This document shows, one piece after another, positions 10,822 to 22,202 of a DNA stretch of 64,000 nt (position 1 is the stretch's first letter; each line of letters opens with the position of its first letter). The DNA is from Siphonodentalium dalli. Lineage: Eukaryota; Mollusca; Scaphopoda; Gadilida; Siphonodentaliidae. Made by a program: the position numbers and the translations under genes. Below the pieces are notes generated by a model. The model searched no databases and was not told where the DNA came from. It worked only from the letters and a program-made list of their open reading frames with translations. The DNA lies in assembly GCA_032622095.1 (NCBI GenBank), contig CP136066.1, positions 168,714,664 to 168,778,663 on the forward strand. The letters are read 5' to 3'.

Positions 10822-11039
10822 TTGTGCTGAAGACTGGGACGCAAGGCTTGTTTTTTTCTGGGAATTGGATTCTTTAAAAATATTTACAGCTTCTGTCGGT
10901 GAGACAAGAATATATCTTATCTTGGCACAGCTGGATGGTGATAACTGCTGCTCCTGATTAGGTGATAGATCAACAGATGTTGATGGATGTTGGAGTGTGT
11001 GCTAAGTCGGTAACTTGTCTGTCAAATAGCCAAAATGCA

Positions 11040-11155
11040 AGACAAAAAAATTTGAACTGTAATTTCGTTGGATTGTCTGAACAGAGTACTTCCTTGCAAT
11101 GTTGCAAATGTTCAGAACTGGATACAAACTTGCCCAGAGAAGTGTGAATATCCTT
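11040..11155. repeat. Dispersed repeat, partner at 24155-24265
   Basis: Shares 'TTTCGTTGGATTGTCTGAAC' and 'CAAATGTTCAGAACTGGATA' with the second copy in the same orientation, with small indels. No function is visible. Confidence 0.8.
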
Positions 11156-11668
11156 CCAAACTTTTGTCGAGATTTTTACCAAAGAATAATGAATTGATCT
11201 TTGTATATAAATAATCTATGATTGTTCATATTGGAAGAGAAACTTAGATCATTTGTGACAAGTTGAACATACGATCGAGTTTGATGTTCAGATATAAAGT
11301 CCTTAATGTCACGTGTACATTGTCACAAATGTTAGATATTTCCTTTTTATGAGGCACAGAAAGTAGAGAAGAATTTATGATATTTTCCAAAATATGTCCA
11401 TTAACACAGCAACCTTTATCTTCCCGTAATGGTTCAGATTGTACGGAATATAATTCATTAACAGATTGATCATGTGTTCTACATGCGATATCCGGCTCAT
11501 ATCCAATCACTCTCAAATTGCCCTTACATGTGACTTCCAACTGCAACTCCAAGACCAGGAGCAAAAAAGGATGTACAGTCAATTTCAGCAGCTGGAAGAG
11601 TCGGGCCCTGAGCCATGTGAACAGTCCGAGCATGGGACAACTTGAGGGGATATTGCAAACGACTTGCA

Positions 11669-11790
11669 GAATTACTTTAAATAGCAAAAAATAATACATA
11701 ATGCAAAGTTAAACAGACATAATTCACCAGAGAACATATTGTTTACAATTCAAGGTAATTCACACATAGGAATGTAATAAAAATAAATAA
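11669..11790. repeat. Dispersed repeat, partner at 22665-22780
   Basis: Shares 'CATAATTCACCAGAGAACAT' and 'GTTTACAATTCAAGGTAATT' with the copy near 22.7 kb. A 151-codon minus-strand frame at 11244-11699 overlaps its edge, but I see no family features in it and do not call it a gene. Confidence 0.75.
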
Positions 11791-12009
11791 TTTTCACATA
11801 CATACTTGCATAGTCATGTTCACTGATCTAAATGTCGTGTATTTGGGAGGCAATGTTTCCATTGCTTAAGTGCAATTAGATATTTCCTTATTGTGCTTAA
11901 GCACAATCAGTTCTTCCCTTATTGAGCTTAGGTGCAATTAAAGATTCAATATGACTGTAACTACATATTATGTCGTGAAAAAATAATTATTATCGGAAAT
12001 AGTACAAAA

Positions 12010-12321
12010 TTAACAATACATGTAATGTTCGCGGGAGTCAACATACTCCGCGTTTCGAACCACGACCACGCGGTTTATTACTGTCGGAACCACGACCGCG
12101 CCCACGACCCCTTCCTGAGCTGGTGCGATTTCGCTTACTCGATGTGGGCTGAGAATGTTCTGCACACTTAAAAGTTGCCGTCGTATACGTCCTCGTCGCA
12201 GCTTGTGCCGACGCACACCGCGTGAGCCGTGAGCCCAATAGTCATAAGTTGCCTCATCACAACCTACCCACCAGCTATTCAATTCCAGATCGTCATCTGA
12301 GGAAGTGATCAAACCCGACAT
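12010..12321 (-). pseudogene. Acidic N-terminus plus RG-rich tail, frameshifted coding remnant
   Basis: An ATG at 12319-12321 opens MSGLITSSDDDLELNSWW on the minus strand. About 30 codons later the protein-like sequence moves to the neighbouring frame, which encodes a Thr/Ser-rich stretch and an RG-rich tail (GRGRGRGRG, then KPRGRGSKRG) ending in a stop near 12038. The block is much more GC-rich than its flanks. RG-rich tails typically bind RNA or chromatin. The product is not recognised. A single-base indel explains the frame change; a spliced or unrelated pair of frames is the alternative. Confidence 0.35.
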
Positions 12322-12512
12322 CGCTAGAACACATGCTTTGGAGTCCGCTGGTTACGTTGGTGCGATTAGGTTACAAAAAATGACCGCCGATAATTTAATC
12401 ATACCCACTGATTCTATCTTCATGTTGTAAAATATATATATCACTCCATTTTTTTCAAATAGTGTTTTTACTTTTGCTCACTCATATTGTTGACAACATC
12501 AATCAACTTGTA

Positions 12513-12840
12513 GGGTGGATACACACATGCATGTAATCTCTGTAAATATCGTGTATTGAGATTTTTACATGGGTTGTACACACCAGTCCTGTAATATGTG
12601 TCTGCTGACAACCCAATCATTGCGTCTACATGCAGAGAGTTGTTTACTGGGACCAAGTCGTCAGGCCGCTTAAAATAATTATTCGCGCGATAACGCAACT
12701 GGTGGTCGTTCTGTTTAAATTATTGGCAGTCTTTTCTTGATTGTTATATATATACCAATGATCGCCTCAGGATTACCACCAACGCAGGGGCTATGGTCGC
12801 CAACATGGGGGATATATTATCCTGGAAGCTACCGGATTGA
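12513..12840. mobile_element. Truncated copy of the GGGTGGATACAC MITE
   Basis: Starts with 'GGGTGGATACACACATGCAT', identical to the terminal inverted repeat of the complete element at 45896-46745, and follows it through 'GACAACCCAATCATT', 'CAGGCCGCTTAAAATAATT' and 'ACGCAGGGGCTATG'. Homology fades near 12840 and the right terminus is missing; copy A of another repeat begins about 12927. Confidence 0.8.
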
Positions 12841-13340
12841 CAATGGCATATTACCTCGACGGGGGAATGCAGCACGCCGAGTCCTGACCCCCCTGAAGCT
12901 ACTCCCGATTCATAAATAATTTGTTTCATATATACAGAGCTAACTTGACCGTTGAACTGGAAACTGATGTCTGTATTATTGCGGTTACATGCACGTGTAT
13001 GATCACATACATCCACTCATATTCTCAACTTCAGAAACCGGTTAATATAGGAGTTTGCAAGGGTTGAGAAGAGAAATGACTCACATTGAAGTTCTGTGTC
13101 CAATCGTGAAAGACCTGTCACCATTCTGTTCTGAAAATATGCTAATATTGAAATTATTTCAAAAACACAAATAAGCTCATATCGGTATTATTTGAATCTG
13201 AATTATACGCTCTGCATGAACCTAAATTAACTTATCAGATGTACTACATGTATCTTTATGCTGTGTTTTGACGGTGGCCCGCGCTATAAACAAAATCATT
13301 GATATAAGTCCAGGGCTGATTAAAATAAGTTCAGTATGAA

Positions 13341-15087
13341 CAGGGTTCGCGCTGTAGGTAGCCAACTTATCCAATGGCCAATCTTTTTTCGAAATTTGGC
13401 TAATAAAAAATTCATTTGGCTAAACTTTTGGCTAAAAAAATTGTATAACCCAAATGGAGTCGGAAAGCTAACTAAAAAGCGCTGAATAGATCGACATTCA
13501 ATACGAAATTAGGCGACGAAAGTATTTCGTACCACGGAAATATCGTACAATGTCTACAATGAGTAACAAACGCAAGCTGCACATAATCAAACTTTACGAG
13601 ACAACACAAGATAAACTCTAACATTTAACCAGCATAATCGTCAAACCGCTTTAGCTGTATACTGGTTAAGTAATTGTTTGTTGATTCGACAGTCTGTAAG
13701 ATAAATTACCTAAATGCTTTGTTCCTTACAGAGGAGCCGTTCTTAACTCAGTGGTTACGTAATTGTGTCATAAACTGCGTCTCGTCTAATAACCTGGCTT
13801 CACACCCATGAAAGGTTTCAATACAATAGACATTCAACAGTTATCACCTTACTATATAATAAACAATAATTGGCGATCGTCATGGTGCCATCGACATAGA
13901 GTTATTACAATTTGTTTAGCGGATTTGTGTGATTATAATTATATAGAATTTTCACCGGGCTTTTTGGGTATGGTCCGATGTGAAATCCCGCCGTATTCTA
14001 TATTAATGTTTTATGAATTGATCTGCCTGTGTGATACCTATGTTCGTATAATATTGTTTTTAAAGTTGTTTTTGAGTTGTTTTAATTATGTTTTTATTCT
14101 GAGTAACACTTATGCCCGATTCGTCATCTCCGGTTTAAACCTGGTTTAAACCCCCATTGGCGGTCCAGCCAAACCGGGTCTAAGTGGGAGTTTTTGTCGT
14201 TTAAAGCGAGCTGATTGACATCTCCAGTCGGTGATACGGGCATGCAGTTAAACTACCCTGTTACCAAGCAGAACAAAGGGCAGGCTGATGTAATGCTCAC
14301 TGACACGTCCTCAGTTATCGTGTGCGAATGAATCAATTGTGACATGATAACACCAGTCTGCAGTCGCCACTTAGATACGCCCTCACTCGAGATTATTTAC
14401 AGCTCCACACTTTGACTGATTGTTTGACAATTCTAAACCGCGTTGAAGAAAAGACGGATTCGTCATCTCAGGTTTAGCCTCGGTAAAGATGGTTTAGCTG
14501 GACCGCCGAATTAGATGGTTTAGTTGCCGGTTTAAGCTTATAAAACACAAAAACAATATCGAAATTGACAAAAACTTATCCCCACACATTTTATAGGTGT
14601 GAGTGCTTCTCGCATATAAATTTCCAATCAAAATATGCTCGCTGTCGTTATTATTGATTTTCGCAATCAATAAAACGAAGCGGTCCGCATTAGGAAAGTA
14701 CGATTAATTATCTCGATGATACAGAGACACTACTACTAAACCGCTGGTCTAGCTGGACCAGGTTTAAACCAAAGATGACGAATGCGTCACTTAGACCTGT
14801 GGTCTCGGGTTTAAACCCCGGATTTAGCTGACTCACGGCGGTTTAAACCTAGAGGTTTACGTAGACCAGGTTTAAACCTGAGATGACGAATCCGGCAATA
14901 AAGTTTAAAACAAATAGTTTAGTCATTAATTGTGAACCGCCCAGAAAATGAGGATTTAATTTGGCCAAAGTTGTTTTTTATTTGGCCAAAAACCATATGG
15001 CCAAAGTTCTTTTCATCATTTGGCTAATAAAATTTTCATTTGGCTAAACTTTTGGCCAAACGATTTTTCGGTCCAGCGCGAACACTG
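13341..15087. mobile_element. Non-autonomous hAT-type DNA transposon with 8-bp target duplication
   Basis: The left end CAGGGTTCGCGCTG and right end CAGCGCGAACACTG form an imperfect terminal inverted repeat of the hAT CAnnG type. Subterminal 'TTTGGCTAATAAAA' and 'TTTGGCTAAACTTTTGG' repeats occur at both ends. Flanking 8-mers are AGTATGAA (13333-13340) and AATATGAA (15088-15095), matching at 7 of 8. Copy B of the host repeat has an uninterrupted AATATGAA at the equivalent place, so the pre-insertion sequence is visible in this window. No transposase is encoded; a 113-codon frame at 13808-14149 has no family features. Confidence 0.88.
14114..14896. mobile_element. Nested terminal-inverted-repeat elements inside the hAT
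   Basis: The left end GCCCGATTCGTCATCTC followed by GGTTTAAACCTGGT mirrors the right end (ACCAGGTTTAAACC, GAGATGACGAATCCGGC). A second pair of the same ends lies inside: CGGATTCGTCATCTCAGG near 14455 and AAAGATGACGAATGCG near 14775. This suggests one MITE inserted into another, or an internally rearranged element. A clear target duplication is not visible. Unlike the flanks, the interior is rich in GGTTTAAACC palindromes. Confidence 0.65.
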
Positions 15088-15248
15088 AATATGAACATAT
15101 GTATGTGAATATGTAGGTTCAATATTAACCATTTTCTGGAGGATTTGTTGGTCACACCAGTTTCATCAATACAACTATAAATGTGTTCAATGCGTCGTTG
15201 TACGACGTTCATATTTACTTTTCATATTTCATGTGAAAATACATAAAA

Positions 15249-15405
15249 GCAGTTATCCATTTTGACATTTGGTTCTGCTGGATACCAGCTCATGTCGGGA
15301 TGTGTGACAAAGAAAGTGCTGACAACGCTGCAAAGGCAGCTCTTGAAACGAGATCCATCATCAGCCAGTATATGACCAGGTTATACCACTTTTACTGGAC
15401 CTAAT
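15249..15405 (+). pseudogene. LINE RNase H domain fragment (copy A)
   Basis: The frame reads HFDIWFCWIPAHVG, then DKESADNAAKAALE, which corresponds to the conserved block around the catalytic Asp/His of RNase H domains in I/R1/Loa-type LINEs. A stop follows within about 30 codons, and nothing upstream matches a reverse transcriptase. The same fragment occurs in copies B and C on the minus strand, so it is part of the repeat. Confidence 0.7.
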
Positions 15406-16489
15406 GTCCCAAAATAAGGTTTTAATCGAATTTTTAAATTGGTACAACTAATATATATGAAAGCATTGCCAAATAGCCGGACACCTCAAGTAAACGCACT
15501 TAACACAAAACACGAGGCATATGATCGCCTGTTTCTATAAATAACATACTCAACTACAACTCTGCAGTGATACAATCATTCCGGACGCAAAAATTAACGA
15601 AATTTGAAACATTGTCAGTTAACGCGACGGGTGAGTAACAAACGCTCTTTATTCATATCATAAACGGAAATAACTGATAAAAACGCTCTTTAATGTTTCA
15701 TGCTGGGCTTGCGTGTTTTGTATCATTGATTTGAGTTAAGTCTTTCCTTTTTCGCCACGAAGAGTGGTCGACGCATTTGTAGACCTGATATGACCAGCGG
15801 AACCGGGTCGGGATCTGTTTGACATCAGGTCATTCAAAATGGCATTAACTCCAGACTGATTAAACCGCCCACAATTATTGGCAGCCTGTGTATATTGGTA
15901 TTCCAGAATGTTACCTCAACCAGTTTTCATGGAAAAGTGCGCTTCTGGGTTCCACGAACCATAGACAATGCAATGAATCTCAACTTCTATCCAGAGTAGA
16001 AATTCATGGCATGATCTACTACGAACCGTGCGGTGACATTTTTTTTCTAAATCGAGATTGGTTATATTATATATCAGTTTTTGAAGCGGCATCATCACGT
16101 GTGACATACATGTAACGAATACCAGAAAGCTCTTCCATGGGAACTTTTCCATGTCATATCGATACGTTCTAAATTTCGTGTAATTTGGTGGCAATGTTTC
16201 CATTTCTTTCCGAACGCAGATTATATATGTATATAAGAATATTAAAGTCGATTTAAAGTAGGGAATTTTATCAACATGAGATTTGCACAAATAGGTTGTG
16301 AAATTGGACATATGGCGATATATTGAGACAGTTCTTGGTTTCTTGCTATTGGAGCTAGGGACATATATTTGTGCAACTCGATCCATGTATCTTTTGCCGA
16401 ATGTGGATTTTTAGAGTGTTGTTCATGGCGATGGAGTGAATGTAGATTCGATTAATAGGATTGAGCTTGGCACGGGCGTAAGTGAAAAC

Positions 16490-16999
16490 ATGTCAGTCCT
16501 CCAGCGCTTCCCACAACCCATGACCAAGTCGGAGGACACGGTGTGTATGGAGTTGTCCCACCCACTAGCTTTGACAAATATTGAACTATCGTTTGGACTG
16601 AATGGTCATCAATTGAAAACCTGCAAGCAGTGCTTATATTCGGAATCGACCGACAATAGCCCATCGGATAGTAATCGTACCTCACATTTGAACATCGGCT
16701 TTTGCCGATTGACAAACACATACGTTATAGTATCCAAGTACAATATGCATGCTTTAATAAATGTACACAATACAACAGTAGTATTGAATGTAAAACGCAG
16801 TTGTAACAGCCTAAAAAAGAAGCTATTGTCATCGTCCAAACAGTCTGATATGATTATACATGTATATAAGCATGGTAATACACCTGCCCAACATATCCCG
16901 TGTAATATGAAGTTATTTGGACATACAATAGACTCAAAGATAGCTGCTGACCTCATTACAATTGGTAGTCACAGATCAAAACTCTTCAATAACGACTAA
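16490..16999 (+). CDS. Hypothetical open frame, 169 codons
   Basis: The frame is open from an ATG at 16490 to a TAA at 16997-16999, and extends upstream without ATG to about 16436. It is one of the longest uninterrupted frames in a window this AT-rich. The protein has several Cys (for example KTCKQCLYS) and a Lys/Ser-rich middle, with no signal peptide, membrane segment or recognised domain. No splice or promoter evidence supports expression. Chance is a realistic explanation; a decayed transposon protein is another. Confidence 0.25.
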   Translation: MSVLQRFPQPMTKSEDTVCMELSHPLALTNIELSFGLNGHQLKTCKQCLYSESTDNSPSDSNRTSHLNIGFCRLTNTYVIVSKYNMHALINVHNTTVVLNVKRSCNSLKKKLLSSSKQSDMIIHVYKHGNTPAQHIPCNMKLFGHTIDSKIAADLITIGSHRSKLFNND

Positions 17000-17029
17000 T
17001 GTGAGGAGGGGCATAATTGGCTTTTTTTG

Positions 17030-17600
17030 TACAGGGAACAATATGGTGAAGTATTCCAAATTGCGTTCTTTTGTTTTCACTCTGTGAGTCACAATTGTTA
17101 CAGTGATGCTCTCCTTACAAGTTACGGGGTACGCTATGAAACATGCTTACCGTACCAACTTTGAACTTGGAAGCGGTCTCACAAAACAAAAATTGAGTAG
17201 GCGGAACTATAAAAGCTTCCCAGTTGTTAAAAGACAAAAGGTGACAAATGGGAATTTTGGAAATCTCAGACAATTATTATCCATCAATCTAAATTTAATA
17301 ATAATCATCGTCATTCCATACATTGTCGCAACTTAAAAGTATTCAATAAAGACTTTTACACCGTGTTCCACAGTGTCGTAACGTTACTCTGAGTTGGCAC
17401 CTTTGATCTTTGTCAAACAACTACCAGTATACATAAAAGGCAGCGCAAAACTGATGTCGGCTGAAATACTTTTATGGCAGTGTATATATATATTTATTTG
17501 ATGTATTTGGCTTTGAAACTGTACCGAGATAGTGTGTGAATTAGGCTCATTATGTGAACAAACACATTTATGAATGGTACATGTATGTATAAAGTTGATA
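17030..17600. repeat. Dispersed repeat, related to 20808-21300 and 21928-22174
   Basis: Starts near 'CAATATGGTGAAGTA' and contains 'CAATTGTTACAGTGATGCTC', 'GGTACGCTATGAAA', 'CTGAGTTGGCACCTTTGATC' and 'GATGTATTTGGCTTTGAAAC'. Identity to the copies at 20.8 kb is very high, with few indels. Not coding in any consistent frame. Confidence 0.9.
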
Positions 17601-19265
17601 AACAAACAGTACTGTACTAGTAACTCCACCCCAGTGACCATTTCGATACTGCTGTGGATAGTGTATACTACTGGTAATACCGTGGTCATTACCGGGGTAT
17701 CACCCCATTTTCAAGTCAATTACTTTGATTATAGTGGTAATCTGTAGGTTGCCACCAGTCATAATGCTGGTACTAGTACATGTACCGGTATGACAATTTT
17801 GCCAACAACTATAGCTATCCTTAATGTAATTGACCACCGATAATATGGTGTCACCTCGGTAATACATGTACTGTGGTGACCACTAACCACCAACACTGCA
17901 TAAAGGTTACCACTTCAAACCATGATGGATCAAAGAGAAATGTCACAACAGTAAACATGTTACTAAAAATCATGTACACTTTTTGTGAATTCGACATGAA
18001 CATGTTTTCAATGTAATATTCCAGCTGAAAGCACACTGTGAACTTTACACGACTTTGAAGTTGCCCACATTGTTTCAGCCATCAAATTATAAACTCCACC
18101 CATCGCCTGGTATCTGGCCGCATTGATTGGCATTACACATGGAAGTATGAACATCAAGTGCAGTGATTCTCCTTAAATTAATACATGTATATAAGAAATG
18201 AACAGCAGTTTTAATGTGGTCATAGGAATTTGCCCGCAACAAAACAATTGCTGGATTTTTATCGCTGGCCACGTTGAATCCACCATTTACATCTTTCTCA
18301 AAACCTATACCGGTATATATCTGGATCCTTATGCCTCCATATTGCCTTTATTAGCGAGGCGCTACTTAAAATACCGTAACGCGCCCAGCACAGGAATTAC
18401 TTGTGTTGGCTGTTGCATACACATGTAAATGTACATATAAAGCAGGAACTATGGGAATCGAGTATTGAATCGGGTACCATAGTCAATGTCAACATCATAA
18501 AGTGGGCCTTAAAATAATAAAAGCACATTTATGATTCGCGACAGAATAGCCAAACAGGCTACGTTATAAATAAATATATCATTATTCTGCTGCTCGTCGC
18601 AAAATAACCATTATCAGTCCAAATACTATTTACGCCGATAGCGGCAGGGCTTACATGTATATTTCTACGGTAGATTCTCGCAAATTACTGTGGATTCTAG
18701 TGAAAAAGTATATACTAGTATGGATTCTCGCAAATCCAGATGAGATGCCGGTATACTAGTATGCCCTGAGTGGCATAATAAGATTATCCCACCAGTAGCG
18801 GAAAATTAGCCACAGAAATATCGTACATGTACCCCGCAGCGGTCCGCTCGAGAAAAACACGTGTCCACTGGCACCGCAGTGTATTTGCCGTGGTGTCAGA
18901 GTTTGTAACTGCGGTTGAGCACCGCGGCCGCAAGGCAACTACAACGCGGCCAACTGGCATGTTCACCATGGTTAGATTTCTGGTTTGTATCATCTTGTTT
19001 CAGTGTAATGAACGTACACCATGGCAACTACACCATGGCTGAATGTGGTGACTCCAGTAGCTAGCATCCTCTGACGTGCACACACCGAGGCGTGTACACG
19101 GGTCAGCCATTAATGTCCGCGCCCGATCGGACAGCGTACTGCACCCACGACAACATACCTGGACAAGTGTTGTAATGGGGGAAGTCGGAATTTTTGCATT
19201 CGGATCTCTATTCAGTGATCTCGAATGAGACTTTTCAGCCTGACAAACTTGGTATCTGACCGAGT
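17601..19265. other. Non-coding stretch with a GC-rich patch
   Basis: 17640-17890 has many GGTAAT/ATTACC words that form weak dyads. 18790-19140 is unusually GC-rich (contains GAGCACCGCGGCCGCAAGGC) with repeated ACCATGG motifs, but no continuous coding frame. Nothing else is recognised. Confidence 0.5.
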
Positions 19266-19267
19266 TC

Positions 19268-19355
19268 TTATTTTTGTCAGAATACCCTGGCCAGGCTGCA
19301 ATCCCCGGTCTGATAGCACGAGAGACCAGTACGCTACCTATCGGCCACCGACTTC
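19268..19355 (-). repeat. Possible tRNA-derived SINE head
   Basis: The minus strand reads GGCCGATAGGTAGCGTACTG, then GTCTCTCGTGC, then ACCGGGGATTGCAGCC. TAGCGTACTGG resembles a pol III box A, and GGGGATTGCAGCC is a weak box B at the expected distance. Many SINE heads share the 'TAGCGTACTGGTCTCTC' type of sequence. Folding as a real tRNA is not supported. Confidence 0.35.
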
Positions 19356-20337
19356 CATATAGATATATATCCCATAAATACAGTGTTCATTCAAATTACG
19401 TCAGAATTTTCTCGAAATCATTTAAAATGTGCATTTAGGCTATAGGCTATAAAATTTATATTAAAACCGAAATAGTCAGATAGTTTTCCCCATTTCCGAA
19501 TCAGGCGAATGATTTAGATTTTCACAGCATTTGTCATGATTTGATTTGTGGTCACGTGAATTTTCTCTCAAATTGTGTGATAAATACAAGAAATCCGACT
19601 TACCTAACTCAGAATTAATAACACGATGAGTTCCAATAGCCGTGAATAGGAATTGTAACAGTAAAATCCCTAAATTAATTTAAACGAAGTGTGATTTCAG
19701 AATTTGGAACAGAAAACAGTCAACAAACAATTGGTCAACATGACCGCTTTCTGTAAAGTTTCACAGATCGCTGCGACTAAACAAACAACATCTCCGTCAG
19801 CTGTCCATGACCTTGTCTTATCTTCGTAAAACCCTGTGTTAAGTTCGCAACACCTCTGATTCGGTTGAGCCATAGTAAATTTTATTTCATAAAGTCTGAA
19901 TTTCATACGATTATCACTAATGCACACTCATTCAGCCGCGGACATGATTGGAATTTCCAACTTCAACGCTTCAAAAAAATTACTGGAACAATAACGCATG
20001 CGCGTTGTACTAATTTTCTGTTTCCGTTATATGAATTTCAGAAGCCATATACAATGTTTAAAATGAAGCTGGGAGGGTTTTCTTGTGTTTTGCATGTACA
20101 CGAAAGTGCCTTGGTTTGTGTCTACCTTTTACGAAGCATGTCGATATTCGAAGCTTTGTGCGTCTTCGAATCTTGCCAATCGATATGAGTGGACGACACT
20201 CGATTCACGGCCAAATATCCGAGCCCAAGTGTTATATTTGTTCTTGTTGTCAACTGTGGATCGCCGAGCTACTCACTTTGTCCCGACATTGTCCCAGCAG
20301 AATGTTGCGCCCCTTTGCACTGAAAAAACGAAAAAGT

Positions 20338-22174
20338 ATTATTAAAGAAATTAGTTGACTCTATGGAAAAAATAGGGATGCAAAACAAATAATATATAAT
20401 GCCATATTATGGGTACGCTCAAATTATATGTTATAATATTCAGACGATATGTCAACTGAAGCAATGTAGAAACTTACTAACAAATAACATTCCGTTCACA
20501 CACAGTGGTTGTGGATAATGGAATATTCCATGGTTTATATTCCATATCTATTATGAGTCAGTACCGACTATTTTTGGCTTTAAATGGGGTACGATTATCA
20601 CCAGTTATATATATATATACCTTTATTTCAAAAAATATTTCGTCAATTCCAGATTGTGATTCCTCGATGTGGACACAAAGCACCGATAAGCACACCCGAT
20701 ACACTGATAGGCCGCGAGCCGTTTGGGCAGTGTGATATACTGATTTATCAAACGCTTATTGTTAACACTGAAATGTTATATGCATTAATTGTACTTATCT
20801 CAAGGATCAATATGGTGAAGTAGTCCCAAATTGCGTTCTTTTTTTCTCCACTCTGCGAGTCACAATTGTTACAGTGATGCTCTCATTACAAGTTACGGGG
20901 TACGCTATGAAATATGCTTACCGTACCAACTTTGAACTTGGAAGCGGTCTCACAAAACAAAAATTGAGTAGGCGGAACTATAAAAGCTTCCCAGTTGTTA
21001 AAAGACAAAAGGTGTGACAAATGGGAATTTTGGAAATCTCAGACAATTATTATTCAGCAATCTAAATGTAATAATAATCATCGTCAGTCCATACATTGTC
21101 GCAACTTAAACGTATTCAATAAAGACTTTTACACCGTGTTCCACAGTGTCGTAACGTTACTCTGAGTTGGCACCTTTGATCTTTGTCAAACAACTACCAG
21201 CATACATCAAAGGCAGCGCAAAACTGATGTCGGCTGAAATACATTTATGGCAGTGTATATATATTTATTTGATGTATTTGGCTTTGAAACTGTACCGAGA
21301 TAGTGAGTGCAATGGGTGTATTAGGTTCATTATGGGAACAAACACACACACATATATATAAACATTGGAATTAGAATCGGAAATTGGCCAAGTGTGCCTC
21401 CAGTTATTGGAAATCGGTCCGATGGGCTTTTGCATTTTCGGAACATCACTATGTATAATCAAATTGTACCTTATTATTAAAGAAATTAGTTGACTCTATG
21501 GAAAAAATAGGGATGCAAAATAAATAATATATAATGCCATATTATGGGTACGCTCAAATTATATGTTATAATATTCAGACGATATGTCAACTGAAGCAAT
21601 GTAGAAACTTACTAACAAATAACATTCCGTTCACACACAGTGGTTGTGGATAATGGAATATTCCATGGTTTATATTCCATATCTATTATGAGTCAGTACC
21701 GACTATTTTTGGCTTTAAATGGGGTATGATTATCACCAGTTATATATATACCTTTATTTCAAAAAATATTTCGTCAATTCCAGATTGTTATTCCTCGATG
21801 TGGACACAAAGCACCGATAAGCACACCCGATACATTGATAGGCCGCGAGCCGTTTGGGCTGTGTGATATACTGATTTATCAAACGCTTATTGTTAACGCA
21901 GAAATGTTATATGCATTAATTGTACTTATTTCAAGGATCAATATGGTGAAGTAGTCCCAAATTGCGTTCTTTTTTTTCTCCACTCTGCGAGTCACAATTG
22001 TTACAGTGATGCTCTCATTACAAGTTACGGGGTACGCTATGAAATATGCTTACCGTACCAACTTTGAACTTGGAAGCGGTCTCACAAAACAAAAATTGAG
22101 TAGGCGGAACTATAAAAGCTTCCCAGTTGTTAAAAGACAAAAGGTGTGACAAATGGGAATTTTGGAAATCTCAG
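20338..22174. repeat. Tandem duplication, 1135-bp unit, second unit truncated
   Basis: Unit 1 (20338-21472) and unit 2 (21473-22174) are nearly identical from 'GAAATTAGTTGACTCTATGG' onward. Unit 2 lacks roughly the last 400 bp: it jumps from 'TTTGGAAATCTCAG' directly to the shared 'AACATCACTATGTATAATC'. The internal portion of each unit is the repeat also found at 17030-17600. Confidence 0.92.
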
Positions 22175-22202
22175 AACATCACTATGTATAATCAAATTGT
22201 AC

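Larger units (their letters stand above)
12927..16160 (+). repeat. Dispersed 2.3-kb repeat family, copy A, interrupted by a hAT element
   Basis: The segments 12927-13340 and 15088-16160 together match the reverse complement of 38955-41230 (copy B) and 59609-61876 (copy C). Shared landmarks include 'TCATATCGGTATTATTTGAA', the RNase H fragment, 'GCGGAACCGGGTCGGGATCT' and the hairpin near 16000. Copy A is truncated at both ends relative to B and C. No terminal inverted repeats are visible, so the class is unknown; gene-fragment capture (Helitron-like) or a decayed LINE are possibilities. Confidence 0.85.

Noticed and set aside
11244-11699. 151-codon minus-strand frame
   Set aside because: No motif, no splice context, partly within a dispersed repeat; chance length for AT-rich DNA cannot be excluded.
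15916-16386. 156-codon minus-strand frame
   Set aside because: Overlaps the hairpin and copy A repeat; the homologous parts of copies B and C are not open.
19268-19355. Genuine tRNA gene
   Set aside because: Box B is poor and no cloverleaf with paired acceptor stem could be drawn; a SINE head fits better.
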